A model generated the notes under the pieces. It had not been told where the DNA came from, did no database searches, and saw nothing but the letters and a program-made list of their open reading frames with translations. Positions 36,101 to 47,200 of a DNA stretch of 64,000 bases are shown in pieces. Numbering within the stretch: position 1 is the stretch's first letter; every line of letters starts with the position of its first letter. The position numbers were made by a program, and so were the translations under genes. This stretch comes from Mya arenaria (lineage: Eukaryota > Mollusca > Bivalvia > Myida > Myidae), in NCBI RefSeq assembly GCF_026914265.1, contig NC_069129.1, forward strand, positions 18,833,945-18,897,944, given 5' to 3'.

Positions 36101-38376
36101 TCGTATGAAATAATATTACTTGGAAATGTCATACATAAACTTCATCGTAACAATGAACCTCGTGTGAAATAATATTACTTGGAAATGTCATACATAAACT
36201 TCATCATAACAATGAACCTCGTATGAAATAATATTACTTGGAAATGTCATACATAAACTTCATCGTAACAACCTCTTATGAAATAATATTACTTGGAAAT
36301 GTCATACATAATCTTCATAATAACAATGAACCTTGTATGAAATAATATTACTTGGAAATGTCATACATAAACTTTATCGTAACAATGAACCTCGTATGAA
36401 GTCATATTATTTGGAAATGTCTAAGGTAAATAGTTTCAGTGTCTATTAGTAGGTGGGCTGCCGTGGCCATAGTTCTTTAGCCTACAGTACATGTATATTA
36501 AGATATTGGTGGAATTCTTTGTTTATCATCTTTTGATGTAAGTTTTCATTTTATTTTTCAGTCTGATAAAAAGAACAGGAAGAAACAAGTAAGTTCTTAA
36601 AAAAATAATGTTGTGATTATTACAGATCTAGTTTTTATTACAGATCTGATGACTATAACATATCTAGTGATTACTGTATTACATATCTAGTTATAATTAC
36701 ATATCTAGTTATAATTACAAATTTAGTGATTATTACAGATTTAGTGATTATTATAGATCAAGTGATTATTACAAATCTAGTTATTTTTAGAAATATTTTG
36801 ATTATTACTTTGTGATTATAACTGATATAGTGATCATCAAAGATCTAGTGATATTATAGAACTATTGATGATTACAGATCTAGTGATAATTTTTGGGGAA
36901 AAAAGCGTTTATTGCTTGGGGAAATAGTCATTGTTACTGGCCATTACTTTAGATACCTTTTTCCGATCACCAAATTCGGTCAGAATGAATGCGGGCAGAA
37001 TGTCTTGGTCAGGTTCCATAACCAGCGATGTCGCCTCAAGTCACTCCATAGTTATGACCCTTGAATCGGCAAAAACTGTCTTTACAGTGGTCGCTCTCTA
37101 AATTTGGCTTTATATACAACCACTTATCACCAAACTTGGTGTCCTTAAATTAGGATGGGCATATGTTGTGACAGTTGGCACTGATATTTCAATTTAAAAG
37201 ACTTTGACCCTTTAATATGAAATTATCATTATACTTAAGCAGTGAACAATATTCTTAATATTTATTTCAGGAGCGGTTAACACCAGCCATGCAAGCAGAA
37301 CAGTCCAGGTAGGAATAGTGGTGTCTTTTTTTAGAAAAAGTAGGAAATGTTTTCTGTGTTGCCCTTATGAGGAAACCTTTCTTGAGTGCATAGGTTAAAA
37401 TGACAGTTGGCATTATAAGCTTGCCTGTAGCAGTAGGGAAGAGTTCGTTCATCACATCACCATGCCAAGTTCATAATATGGTCATGTCAAGTAAATGCAG
37501 TGATAGTTCATCACATTGTCATGTGGACGCAAGTAAATGCAGTGATAGTTCATCACATTGTCATGTCGACGCAAGTAAATGCAGTGATAGTTCATCACAT
37601 TGCCATGTCGACGCAAGTAAATGCAGTGATAGTTCATCACATTGTCATGTCGACGCAAGTAAATGCAGTGATAGTTCATCACATTGCCATGTCGACGCAA
37701 GTAAATGCAGTGATAGTTCATCACATTGTCATGTCGACGCAAGTTAATGCAGTGATAGTTCATCACATTGTCATGTTTTATTTTTTGTCTTGAAACGAGC
37801 GAATTTTTGCGAAAATCCATGGAAACCAGTTATATAAGACTGCTGACAAAATATTAGATAGCAGATTTTTATATTGCAGTTCAAAAATTGATGTTTTATG
37901 CATATTTCTTACAACAGTTTTAGCCATAATACATTAATTTTCGAACGAAAATATGAAAACCTGCGATCTAATTTTTTGTCAGCAATCTTAAATCATTGGT
38001 TTGAAGATATTTACGCAATAATTTGCTCTTTCCAAGACTAAAATAAGTTGTAAAAATGGTATATCTGTGATAGGGCAGCTTTAATGTATATAGAACAACT
38101 TCCAACATTCTTGCTGCAAAACTGTTGCACCCTATAAAAATTAGGTAGTCGAAATTAACACAAACCTTCAAGCGCTAAGCTGTTAAAATATGTACTGGAG
38201 AAAATCAATGATATATAGAAACATGTTATACTGCATTATTTCTATGTTTAATGATTGCACTCAAAATCTTTACTTTACTTTATTACAGTGGCTGGACAGG
38301 ATGGTTGATACCCCTGGGAATTGCCATGGCGGCCGCCATTCTTTACAGATTTGTGATAGCCCCCAGCTCTTCGTAA
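30140..38376 (+). CDS. CYB5: Cytochrome b5, tail-anchored, six exons
   Basis: A haem electron carrier that serves fatty-acid desaturases, cytochromes P450 and other reductases on the cytosolic face of the ER or the outer mitochondrial membrane. Exons: 30140-30253, 32184-32220, 34712-34803, 36562-36588, 37271-37308, 38289-38376; all GT-AG and in phase, 131 aa (human CYB5A 134, CYB5B 146). The two haem-ligand histidines are His39 in [13 protein letters not shown] and His63 in [11 protein letters not shown], the classical numbering. A basic hinge (DKKNRKK) comes from a 27-bp exon, and the last exon encodes the C-terminal anchor, residues about 108-126, followed by APSSS. The core is closest to CYB5B by eye, so the outer mitochondrial membrane is possible; the short tail leaves this open. 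Start context is AAAAATGACA. Exons 2, 4 and 5 are only 37, 27 and 38 bp. Confidence 0.95.
31403..32116. mobile_element. Candidate 0.7-kb element with CCCGGAACAAC inverted ends
   Basis: The left end reads GGTATATCCCGGAACAAC and the right end GTTGTTCCGGGATACC, inverse of each other apart from a 2-bp insertion. Next to the right end GGTCGAAAATAGGTTGT is repeated twice in tandem. The interior is AT-rich with no transposase frame. It lies in CYB5 intron 1. Confidence 0.6.
32630..32865. repeat. Minisatellite with 22-bp and about 58-bp periods
   Basis: A basic GCCAATCTGGGCC(A/G)TATGG unit is nested in a longer unit: TATGGTCTGCTTATGTGAGC, CATAATTGAGGTCTGCCAAT. It lies in CYB5 intron 2. Confidence 0.8.
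33015..34367 (+). mobile_element. Dispersed element R2, copy 1 (1.35 kb)
   Basis: It begins GGCTCGACTATTCAAAGAAG and ends GTGACAGCTCTTGTT. Most of the interior is about 185-bp subrepeats: GGTTAAGGTTTTGCATGTAA, GCACACATAGGTTAATATCT, CAGCAACTACTTGATGTATT, then a CAACCATCCAAC phrase, TTAGATAAC and GGCCCTTTATTATT. Copy 2 is at 42646-44099. There is no protein-coding potential. It occupies much of CYB5 intron 2; the class is not known to me. Confidence 0.75.
34994..35545 (+). repeat. Dispersed repeat R1, copy split by a MITE
   Basis: GTGGTCGAAATTAGCACAATAA is the left piece (34997-35018). The right piece starts at 35396 with ACAAGCCCTGCACTGG and runs through GCTTGCTCAAATTCTGGG and AATTCGGGCTTGTCCATC to about 35545. 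Together they match the unbroken copy at 16411-16570. The interruption is the element at 35019-35389. Confidence 0.7.
35019..35389. mobile_element. 371-bp MITE nested in R1, with target-site duplication
   Basis: The ends are CATACATGCCATAT and its exact inverse ATATGGCATGTATG. CAATAA flanks both sides (35013-35018 and 35390-35395), a 6-bp target duplication. The inside has GGGGGATTT words in both orientations and a T run of about 25 near 35269-35293. Non-coding. It lies in CYB5 intron 3. Confidence 0.85.
35680..36425. repeat. 59-bp minisatellite, about 12-13 units
   Basis: CTTGGAAATGTCATACATAA then ACTTCATCGTAACAATGAAC then CTCGTATGAAATAATATTA repeats at 59 bp (starts at 35769, 35828, 35887 and on). 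Two units lack AATGAA and are about 53 bp long. It is very uniform, so it was amplified recently. CYB5 intron 3. Confidence 0.9.
36615..36890. repeat. Degenerate about 18-bp tandem repeat
   Basis: Repeats of TACAGATCTAGTGATTAT and variants (TACATATCTAGTTATAAT). It begins about 25 bases after the 27-bp exon 4 of CYB5. Confidence 0.7.
36940..37190 (-). repeat. Diverged copy of the 3640-4060 repeat
   Basis: ATCACCAAATTCGGTCAGAA, CTCCATAGTTATGACCCTTG and CACCAAACTTGGTGTCC correspond in reverse to phrases of the 3.6-kb copy. CYB5 intron 4. Confidence 0.5.
37440..37775. repeat. 42-bp minisatellite, about seven units
   Basis: The unit is AGTGATAGTTCATCACATTG, TCATGTCGACGCAAGTAAAT, GC. The early edge (37445-37500) is a degenerate, transitional unit with GTCATGTCAAGTAAATGC. 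Because 42 is a multiple of three, frames stay open on both strands and give 14-residue peptide repeats. Its core is shared with the satellite at 52275-53465. CYB5 intron 5. Confidence 0.9.
37776..38085. mobile_element. Foldback element F1, copy 1 (truncated left)
   Basis: Left arm phrases GCGAAAATCCATGGAAACCA, GACTGCTGACAAA and AAAAATTGATGTTTTATGCA are mirrored on the right by TTAATTTTCGAACGAAAATA, TTTTTTGTCAGCAATCTTA, ATTTACGCAA and CTCTTTCCAAGAC. The right end is GGGCAGCTTTAATG. The outer left part, present in the 63.6-kb copy, is missing here, and the copy directly abuts the 42-bp minisatellite. CYB5 intron 5. Confidence 0.75.
38144..38170 (+). repeat. R1 fragment
   Basis: GTAGTCGAAATTAACACAAA matches the start of the R1 repeat; the rest is absent. 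It lies about 120 bases before the last CYB5 exon. Confidence 0.5.
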
Positions 38377-41209
38377 CACATATTGACTGTCTAAAAAGCA
38401 CTAAACAAAGGACCAAGTCAGGAGGCTGAAGCGGGAAAGGTTCTTAGTGAACAACTCGAATCTTTTTCTTTTTTGCTTCTTGAAGTGTGATTCTCTGTTC
38501 TCTTAATATTTATAATGTGATTCATCAATAAATTCAACATTGGCCTGAATTTTTCTATTGATAAATACTTGAAAAACATGGTTGTTTTCAGTGTGGTTTT
38601 ATTTAATATGTAGCATATATATGTGCTGCTTATACCTTCAAAGTTAAAGTATACAAATTACTGGTAACAACATTCGCAATCACCAAAATGTTATGACTTA
38701 AAGAAACCAAATTGCATATTTCGTCCAAACAAAATCAAACTAAATATATGCCTGAAATCATGAGCAGTTTTTTTCACTGGTTTGGAAATGTGGCAGATTG
38801 AGAAAAGCTCAAATTTTGCCCATAAATGAACAAGGTTGCTATAAAAATAGACACAAAGGCACTAAACAGCCATATTGCATTAAAAGTGTAAACAATACTT
38901 TAGATCGCTATTTATTTTTATAAGAACTTTTTTCAGTTATTATTGGTTTTTTGAGCATTTCAACAAGATGACGTGATATAAACCTCTTTTGTATACAAGA
39001 GCTATTGTTATGCTTTAAAATTCCAAACATTATTTGAATAGTTGCAAAAGAAAATAGCAAAATAAAGGCAAATAAATAGGCAATGTACAATTTTCTACCC
39101 ATTGTTTCATGTAACAGTGTTTTCTTTGTAGTCATTTATACAATAAGACCCATATCAGAATCATTCTCATTAATCAGAGGTTTGATAATGATTAATCTAT
39201 GTTGTATGTGTAGCATCATAACTGGTGTACGAGAATGATCAGAATGGTAACAAATAGAACTGTTTTATAGTGCTACAAATAACGTTAGTCACTTATGCAG
39301 CACCTTCGTTACATATGATGTTCTTGACAACAAGATACAAGAAAGTTTCATCACTCCAAACCCTCATGATTGGAATTACTCACCTGCGCTAAAGCACTCA
39401 TGTATAATATCAATAACTCTGATTATGGGTGCCGTAACTCTTTTTTTGGTGGCAATATTTAGCACTATATTAGTAATCGAACTGTAATATCTTTTTGGAA
39501 TTTAAGTTTAACTGTGTGGAAGTTGAAATTTAGTCATAGTTCTACATGTTTGTTGTACTTTTTAATAAAAGTATTATTTGTAATATCGTTAACAAATTTA
39601 ATCAATATACTTTGCTGAGTTTACATATTAATTAAAACAATCTGAAAACTGTAACTTAAATACTTTTCATAAGTCAAGTAAGTAGATATTTATTCAACAT
39701 ATTATACATGCATTAAGCAGATGGTTATGTTATTTCATGGAAACATTTATCTTGAGCCATGTGTGGGTGTTATGATGTGTATACATGAACAGACAAAATT
39801 ATATAATGGTGTGTTAAAAGTTTTTCCATAGCATTTCTGTATGTTTCAGCGAAATGTTGTTTCTTTTCCTGTGCAATTGCTGTTTTGAAATTCTATGAAT
39901 GCCAATATTAAACACACAATGATACATTCCCTTCTTAAATCCAGATTTTCACATATATATTTTTTTTTTTGGAAAACTCATTCTTAACACTTACAGTAGT
40001 ACATTTATAAATTATGATAACAAATCATTGAAGTAATGTGAGAAATCTTTTTTCCATCCTTTTTCCATCTGCAATGTGTTGCTATTATTTTTGTCTTAAA
40101 GCGCAATATTGTCATATACCTTTTGTAAAGGCTGTTTTCTGTATGTGTGTAAGTCACATTTTAGAAGACGCAATCATTGCTGTTTTACATGCGGTTTGTT
40201 TTAGAACTACTCAACTTTATTACATAATATATTTTTACAACTGCATCTAGGTTGTTCTCTGTAAGTCAATTTTTGTGGGGGTGGGGGTATTAATTTAACC
40301 TTTTTTTAACCCGTCATTTTAAAAATAATATACTGATACTAATATACTCGTATATATAGTAAAATAAAACGAAAATGTTTCAATGCAGAATATTCTACAA
40401 GTGGTTTATCAAATTGAATAGTAAAGATTCTAATTTACAAAGAGTTTCTTGTCTTTTTACCAATAGGCCTTAGCGATATTATAAAATGGTTCCCCTCTCC
40501 CGCCCTACCTAAAAAAATTGGCTATGCTGAAATAATTTTATTTCTAAAAATGTGTGATGATATTCAAGCACAATTTTCAAACAAATGAACCTGTTCAGTA
40601 TGCACCTTCAATAATCTATCCAACTAACTACCCACAACCTCCCTGGGCTGTGGTTGTGTATACAAATATTTTAAATCTGGCCTTACTTGAATGATTATCA
40701 ATATTAGTCTGATTCATCGTGTGATGAGTCTAGTTCCAGCCTTTTACAGGTAAACAATGGTACTCATTGCTAGTGAATATAAAGTTAGTTCTTAAGTGTT
40801 GGAACTAAAGCATTCAAATAGGAATTGAGCCTAGCATACCTAGGCATTCCACTAGAACGGAATTTGGATTTGATGCTGATGCAAACTGAATTATATGCTT
40901 TCTTGAAATCATGTGTCTGCAATTGGTAAACAACTTTCTAATAAAGGGATTTATTTGTACTGCACAAACTGACTTGTGCCTGGGACCAACAACTAATCCT
41001 ACTTCCAGCTTGTGCCAAGAACGATTTGTTGGCTATTGTATATCATCACGATACAGCAGTTATTGAGGGATGTTAGTTCTAAGGATGTTATATGACGTGC
41101 ACTAAGAGACGGATACAGGGAAATATTCTTTTCTCGAATGGGGCGCTGTCGACTCACCAAGGGACACCATTCACGTGGGAGATATTTTACTTACTGTTGA
41201 CTGCCTCCC
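38377..41209. other. Intergenic spacer between CYB5 and EXOSC6
   Basis: CYB5 3' UTR with an AATAAA at 38527-38532, then AT-rich DNA. I see no exon, RNA gene or element with ends. Confidence 0.45.
38527..38532 (+). promoter_or_regulatory. Polyadenylation signal of CYB5
   Basis: AATAAA 151 bases after the CYB5 stop, the first canonical signal downstream. Confidence 0.6.
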
Positions 41210-41236
41210 AAACATGGCGGCCTACGAAAACATGTG
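41210..41236 (+). promoter_or_regulatory. YY1-like motif and short upstream frame of EXOSC6
   Basis: AAACATGGCGGC (41210-41221) matches the YY1 element often found just downstream of transcription starts of housekeeping genes. It also begins a 7-codon upstream frame (41213-41236, ending TGA) 48 bases before the EXOSC6 start. An E-box CACGTG lies at 41172-41177. Confidence 0.45.
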
Positions 41237-41284
41237 AATTTTCGAATAAAATTGGTATTTGTACAGGCTCGGAAGATTTTCAAT

Positions 41285-44200
41285 ATGCCAACTGACACAA
41301 GAAGAATAAATGGACCTGAAAGTTCAATCAGTCCATACGCCTTTGTCAAATCAAAGCAATTAACTGATAAAGTAAGTGTTTATATGTACTTGCACTATTG
41401 AAATAGTATTTCGGACAATATAGACGGATATGCATTAGATTAAAGGGAGTCGTTCATATGTTTTATGTTGACATTTTTTAAAACTATGTTTAAATTGATT
41501 TGGCCATTGTTTTAATCAGACTTTAAAAAGCAGTCGCAGACTCAATTTAAGTCATATTTTTAATAGTGTTACTTTCACTTTTTGGAAAAAAATATCATTT
41601 TCTATCACATGTTTTATATTTATTAACAACAGAGCTCATACTTCTGCTTGTGATGATGTGTTATTATGATTAGAAGCATTTTGTTCACCTAAGATTATAA
41701 TTTTTCGTTATATAGCCATAAAAAAACATGAATTGGGAATATGTTCACTCAAACAAAGACTGTTGAATCTTTGTTATAAAAGTAATATGAAAAGTTTACA
41801 AATGAAGGTACAGCTGAAACCCTTGGCTCAATATCGCTTGACTCAATTTTCTCATTGGCTCCAATTGGATGTAAAAGACTATTTTGTTTTACTCTTTGTA
41901 AGCATTCTCGCTTAGGTTTCAACTGTACTGTATTAACAAAAAATGATTTGAAACTTTATTCTTGCAAATGAATGTGACCATCTGACAATGATTTTACTTT
42001 ATTGATGCAAATGCAGAAAACCAAAAATGATACCCTTTATTCCTGCTAGGCAGCAGAAAGTGGGCGTAGTGATGGAAGGACATTTGAAAAAGTTAGACCT
42101 ATTTGTAAGTTTTATCATTTTCTCTTACCATTATCTCCATTGTGACAAAATGTTTCTTTATGTATGCATGTGGATGTTAGGTCTAAGAGTAAAAGGTAGG
42201 GTGGATAGGGTTTTTTATTATTTTTATTATTACGCTTTATGTAAGAAAGTTATTGTCATAATTGGGGAACAGTGCTAAAGTAATCTTCTGTATAAAACTT
42301 TAAAGGTTTTAAACTACATGTCATCAGTCAATTATAATTTTTATGCTTGAATGAACACTTCATATATCATAACAAATGGGTGACTTTAGATGGAATGAAG
42401 AATTTTGATAAGAAGTTTGAGGGAACTGTCTGTTGTTTAATGGGAAAAAAAATGAAAATTTATGTTTTAAAAATCAATTATGACAAAATCACCATATGAA
42501 AGTTTTTTATTTTTTGTCCCCGAACTAGCCAATTTTGCGAAAATCCATGAAAGCCAGTGATATAACTTATAATGAGGCTGCTGACAAGACTTCATATCCG
42601 AGAATTACATATTTAAGTTCAAAAATTGATGTTTTATGCATTTTTAGCTCGACTATTCAAAGAATAAGGAGAGCTATCCTACTCACCCTGGCGTCGGCGG
42701 TGGCGTCAGCGTCGGCGTCGGCGTTGGCATCACACCTTGGTTAAGGTTTTGAATGTAAGCACCTTTAAGTCATTATCTCAGTAAATACATCAGTTATTGC
42801 ATTGAAACTTTGGTTATGTATTCCCAACTATCTAAGATACTAAATTAATGAAGTTAGATAATAGGCCTTTATTATTTGACTTATAAATTTTGGTTAAGGT
42901 TTTGCGTGTAAGCACACATAGGTTAATATCTCAGCAACTACTTGAGGTATTGCATTGAGACTTGATACAATGGTACTCAACCATCCAACCTACTAAATTA
43001 AACAAGTTAGATAACTCTAGTTTGCATTTAATGCAAATAATTGCCCTTTATTATTTGACTTATAAATTCTGGTTAAGGTTTTGGGTGTAAGCACACATAG
43101 GTTAATATCTCAGTAACTACTTGAGGTATTGCATTGATACTTGATACAATGGTAGTAAACCATCCAACCTACTTAATTAACCAAGTTAGATAACTCTAGT
43201 TTGCATTTAATGCAAAATAATTGCCCTTTATTGTTCGACTTAGAAATTCTGGTTAAGATTTTGCATGTAACCACATTTAAGTCAATATCTCAGCAAATAT
43301 ATCATGTATTGCATTGAAACATTAGATATGTATTCCCAGATAACACTTTTTTGAATATAATGCAAATTATGGGCCTTTATTATTTGACTTAGACATTCTG
43401 GTTAAGGTTTTGCATGTAAGCACACATAGGTTAATATCTCAGCAATTACTTGATGGATTGCATTGAGACTTTATACAATGGTACTCACCCATCCAATCTA
43501 CTTAAATGACCAAGTAAGATAACTCCAGTTTGCAATAAATAAAATTAAAATAATGGCCCCTTTTTTATTCAACATAGAAATTCTGGTTACGGTTTTGCAT
43601 GTAACCACTTTTAAGTCAATACCTCAGCGAATACGTCATGTATTGCATTGAAACTTTACACACAGGCTCCCATCTATTTAACCTTATTTAATCAAGTAAG
43701 ATAACTCTATCTTTTATGATATATAATTTTTACCCCTTTATTATGCGACTTAGAAATTCTGGTTAAGGTCTTGCATGTTAGCACACATAGGATAATATCT
43801 CAGCAACTATTTGATGTATTGCATCGAGACTTTATACAATGGTATTCATCCACCCAACTTAATTGAATAACCAAGTTAGATAACTGTATTTTGCAAATAA
43901 TGGCCCTTTATTATTAGACTTAGAAATTCTCGTTAAAATTTTGCATGTAACCACATTTATGTTAATATCTCAGCACACCTTGTATTGCATTGAAATTTAA
44001 TCTAACAGTGATCCATGCATGTTTCGCCAAAACGTTTCAATCCTAACATTGAAAAGCGGCGGAATATACGAGCGCGCTGTCTCTGTGTCAGCTCTTGTTC
44101 TTAAACCGTTAGTTACGGTTTAAGCCATAAAACATTATTTTTCAAACTGAAATATGAATATCTGCGATCTGATTTTTGTGTCAGCAGTCTTATATCATTG

Positions 44201-47200
44201 GTTTGCAGATATTTACGCAAAAAATTGCTCTTTCCAAGACAAAAATAAAGAAGTTGTCAAAACGGTAATGGTGAGAGTGCAGTTTTAATTGATCATTTAA
44301 CAACACTCTGCAATTTTGTAAATATAATATCTTTATATCATAGAAATCTTGATGGTATCAGGGTATTGCCAATTTCATTTTTTAGCTCACCTGAGCACGA
44401 AGTGCGCAAGATGAGCTATTGTGATCGACCTGTGTCCGTCATCGTCGTCCGTCGTCAACAATTGGACTGTTAACACTCTAGAGGTCACAATTTGGGCACT
44501 TTCTTAATGAAACTTGGTCAGAATGTTACCCTCAATAAAATCTTTGATGAGTTCGATATTGGGTCATCTGGGGTTAAAAACTAGGTCACCAGTTCAAATT
44601 GAAGGAAAATCTTGTTAACACTCTAGTTTTCATTTATGACTGTATCTTCATGAAAGTTGGTCAGAATGTTTATATTAATAATCTTCAAGTCAAGTTTAAA
44701 TCTAGAGGTCACATTTATAAAGGTTTCTTCATGAAAGTTGGTCAGAATGTTTACATTAATTATTTCTAAGTCAAATTTAAAACTTGGTCATGTGGGGTCA
44801 AAAACTAGGTCATAAGGTCAAATCATAGGAAAAGTTTGTTAGCACTCTAGAGGTCACATTTATGACTGTATCATCGGGAATCTTGGTCAGAATGTTTATA
44901 TTGATTACCTCTAGGCCAAGTTCGAATTTGGGTCATGTGCAGTCAAAAACTAGGTTACCATTATGTTCAATGAACTTGATTAGAATGTTATTGTTGATGA
45001 TCTTTATTGGATCAGGTGAGCAATTCAGGGCCTTCAGGGCCCTCTCATTTCAAAATTGAATTGAATTGAAACTTGAGTTTTGATTTTCTCAATGATGTAA
45101 AAATGACAAATTGAATATTATAAGAATAAGGCAACATTTTACGTGAAACCTTGTTTAATTCAGATAGTTTTATTGAGCTTGATATATATATATCTTTAAA
45201 TTCCAGTCTTGAAGACGGGTTTAATCACACAGGCCCAGGGTTCATCATACATAGAACAGGATGGTACCAAGGTGATTTGTGCTGTGTAAGTGACTTTTGT
45301 TTTAAATCTGCACCAAACTGTGATCAACCTCAGCGAAAGAACTGTTTACATGTGGACATAAATGTTTTTCAAAAAGTATATGAATGTGTGCCAGTATATT
45401 ATAGCTGATTTATCCTTGCAGATAAGGTTGATAAATGGAGAATATTAAGTCAGTTGGTTGATCTGTGGGGTTATAGCACTTTGAGCAGCTTGTGTAATGT
45501 CTATATCACCCGAGACCGAAAGTTCAGTCCGATGTATCTTTACACAAGCAATTTGAAACATTCAAAGAGATCAACTGACTATCAAAGAATAATTTATAAA
45601 TAAAAGTAGTAACATTTTTCTTCACAAAATCATACAAGTTTGATGACAAAGTTTTAACGTGCTATTTCTTATGCAAAGTATTGAGGAGGACAATTTAGGC
45701 ATACTAGGCTACAGTGTGTAATAAAGATTCCGGTTCCATATTTTATGTTTAAATCATGCAGTATAGTTGATATAAAATGAATAGGTATAAAATAAGTATG
45801 ACTATGCATGTATTATTTAAGCTTGATTAAGATAGCTGATATGAATCACTCTTGAGTCCATTTTCTGTGTAGAAACTAATGCTGGTGTTGAGAGGCCATG
45901 AAAAAGGACCCTTAGTAAGGATCAAAACCACAGTGTAATAGGCAGACACTGACGCTAGTTATTGGCATTGGTCAACAAGCCCTACCATTTAGAGTCCAGA
46001 ATTTGAGCAAGCCTGGAAACCATGTAACCAGTGCAGGGCTGGGGGCTGGTGCTTATATCGACTGCTGAAAATCATTAATGAGAGTTTGATCAGGCTAGTA
46101 AGGTTTGAAAATGAAAACTGAGTAATTGATATCTTGGCTTTTCTGAGTTTGTTTTTTCTTTTTCTTTTTTAATGTCTTAGTACCAATTCTTTGGCTCATA
46201 TTTTTTGTAAATCTTAAAACTTACTAGTCTAAAATAAAGTTTTTGGTATCTTGTATAAATTTTCATTAAAGCTACGGCCCTCGCGCCGTTATCAAGAGAG
46301 AAGAATTTAGCATGCAGGGTCAAATGACTTGTGAGTTTAAGTTTGCGCCATTCTCGTGTCGCCAACGGAGACAACACATGCAGGACGCAGAGGAGAAGGA
46401 TTACTCTGTTCAGTTGTTGGAGGCATTGGAACCAGCCGTTCTATTGGTTTGTTTTACTTGATTTCTTGCCTCAGTACAACTTAAAACTCTTGCTTTAAAA
46501 CAACTCATGTTCAAATTGTTTTCTTTTAAACTTATTTATGAAACAAGTTATTACATTATATTAATCACTCTTGCTGGCACAATGTTACGCCAGATTATAT
46601 TTACAATATACATAAGAGTAGGAGTCTAATTTCTCTGGATCTTAATTATAAAGGACTTAATTCCTAAAAAAGAACAGAAAAAGAAAACACTCAGCAGTAA
46701 TTGTCAAAAAAGCTTCAGATTGCTGTTAGCAGATTAGCAGCTATAACAGGAACAAGATTGTTTCAGAAATCAGCTTAAATTTGTGAAATGTATTAAGGCT
46801 ACACTGAAGTGATCAATTTATCTGTGCTAAATGAAAAAAGACATTTTTTTTGTAAGATTGATATACTGTTAAGTTTGTTTTGCCAATCTATATGTATACG
46901 ACTATGATTTGGACAAAAATGTTGAAACCTCAACAGGAAAGAAAAGTAAAAAAGAGAATTTGTAAAGAATTTAATCTTCAGCCCATATTTGTCAAAAATA
47001 AACACACAGCAGGTCCATGTATTTGTGTTTTGCAGCACAAGTTTCCAAAAGCTCAAGTGAACATCTACATCACCGTGTTACAGAATGATGGAAGTGGTGA
47101 GTATGTCCTGAATAAAGTACACTGAAGTGTATTTCAAGTGTAATACTTAATTTTATTAATTTTACATTTTCTACAAGGTAGTACAACAATATATTAGTCA

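Noticed and set aside
37400-37820. Long open frames on both strands with 14-residue repeats
   Set aside because: They arise because the 42-bp minisatellite unit is a multiple of three; they lie in a CYB5 intron and resemble no protein.
42027-42278. 83-codon frame starting before EXOSC6 exon 2
   Set aside because: It uses a different frame from the one that gives DGR and RPIF and crosses the GTAAGT donor at 42105.
45151-45408. 85-codon frame across EXOSC6 exon 3
   Set aside because: It reads the exon in the wrong frame and runs through a good donor; the spliced frame gives the MTR3 match.
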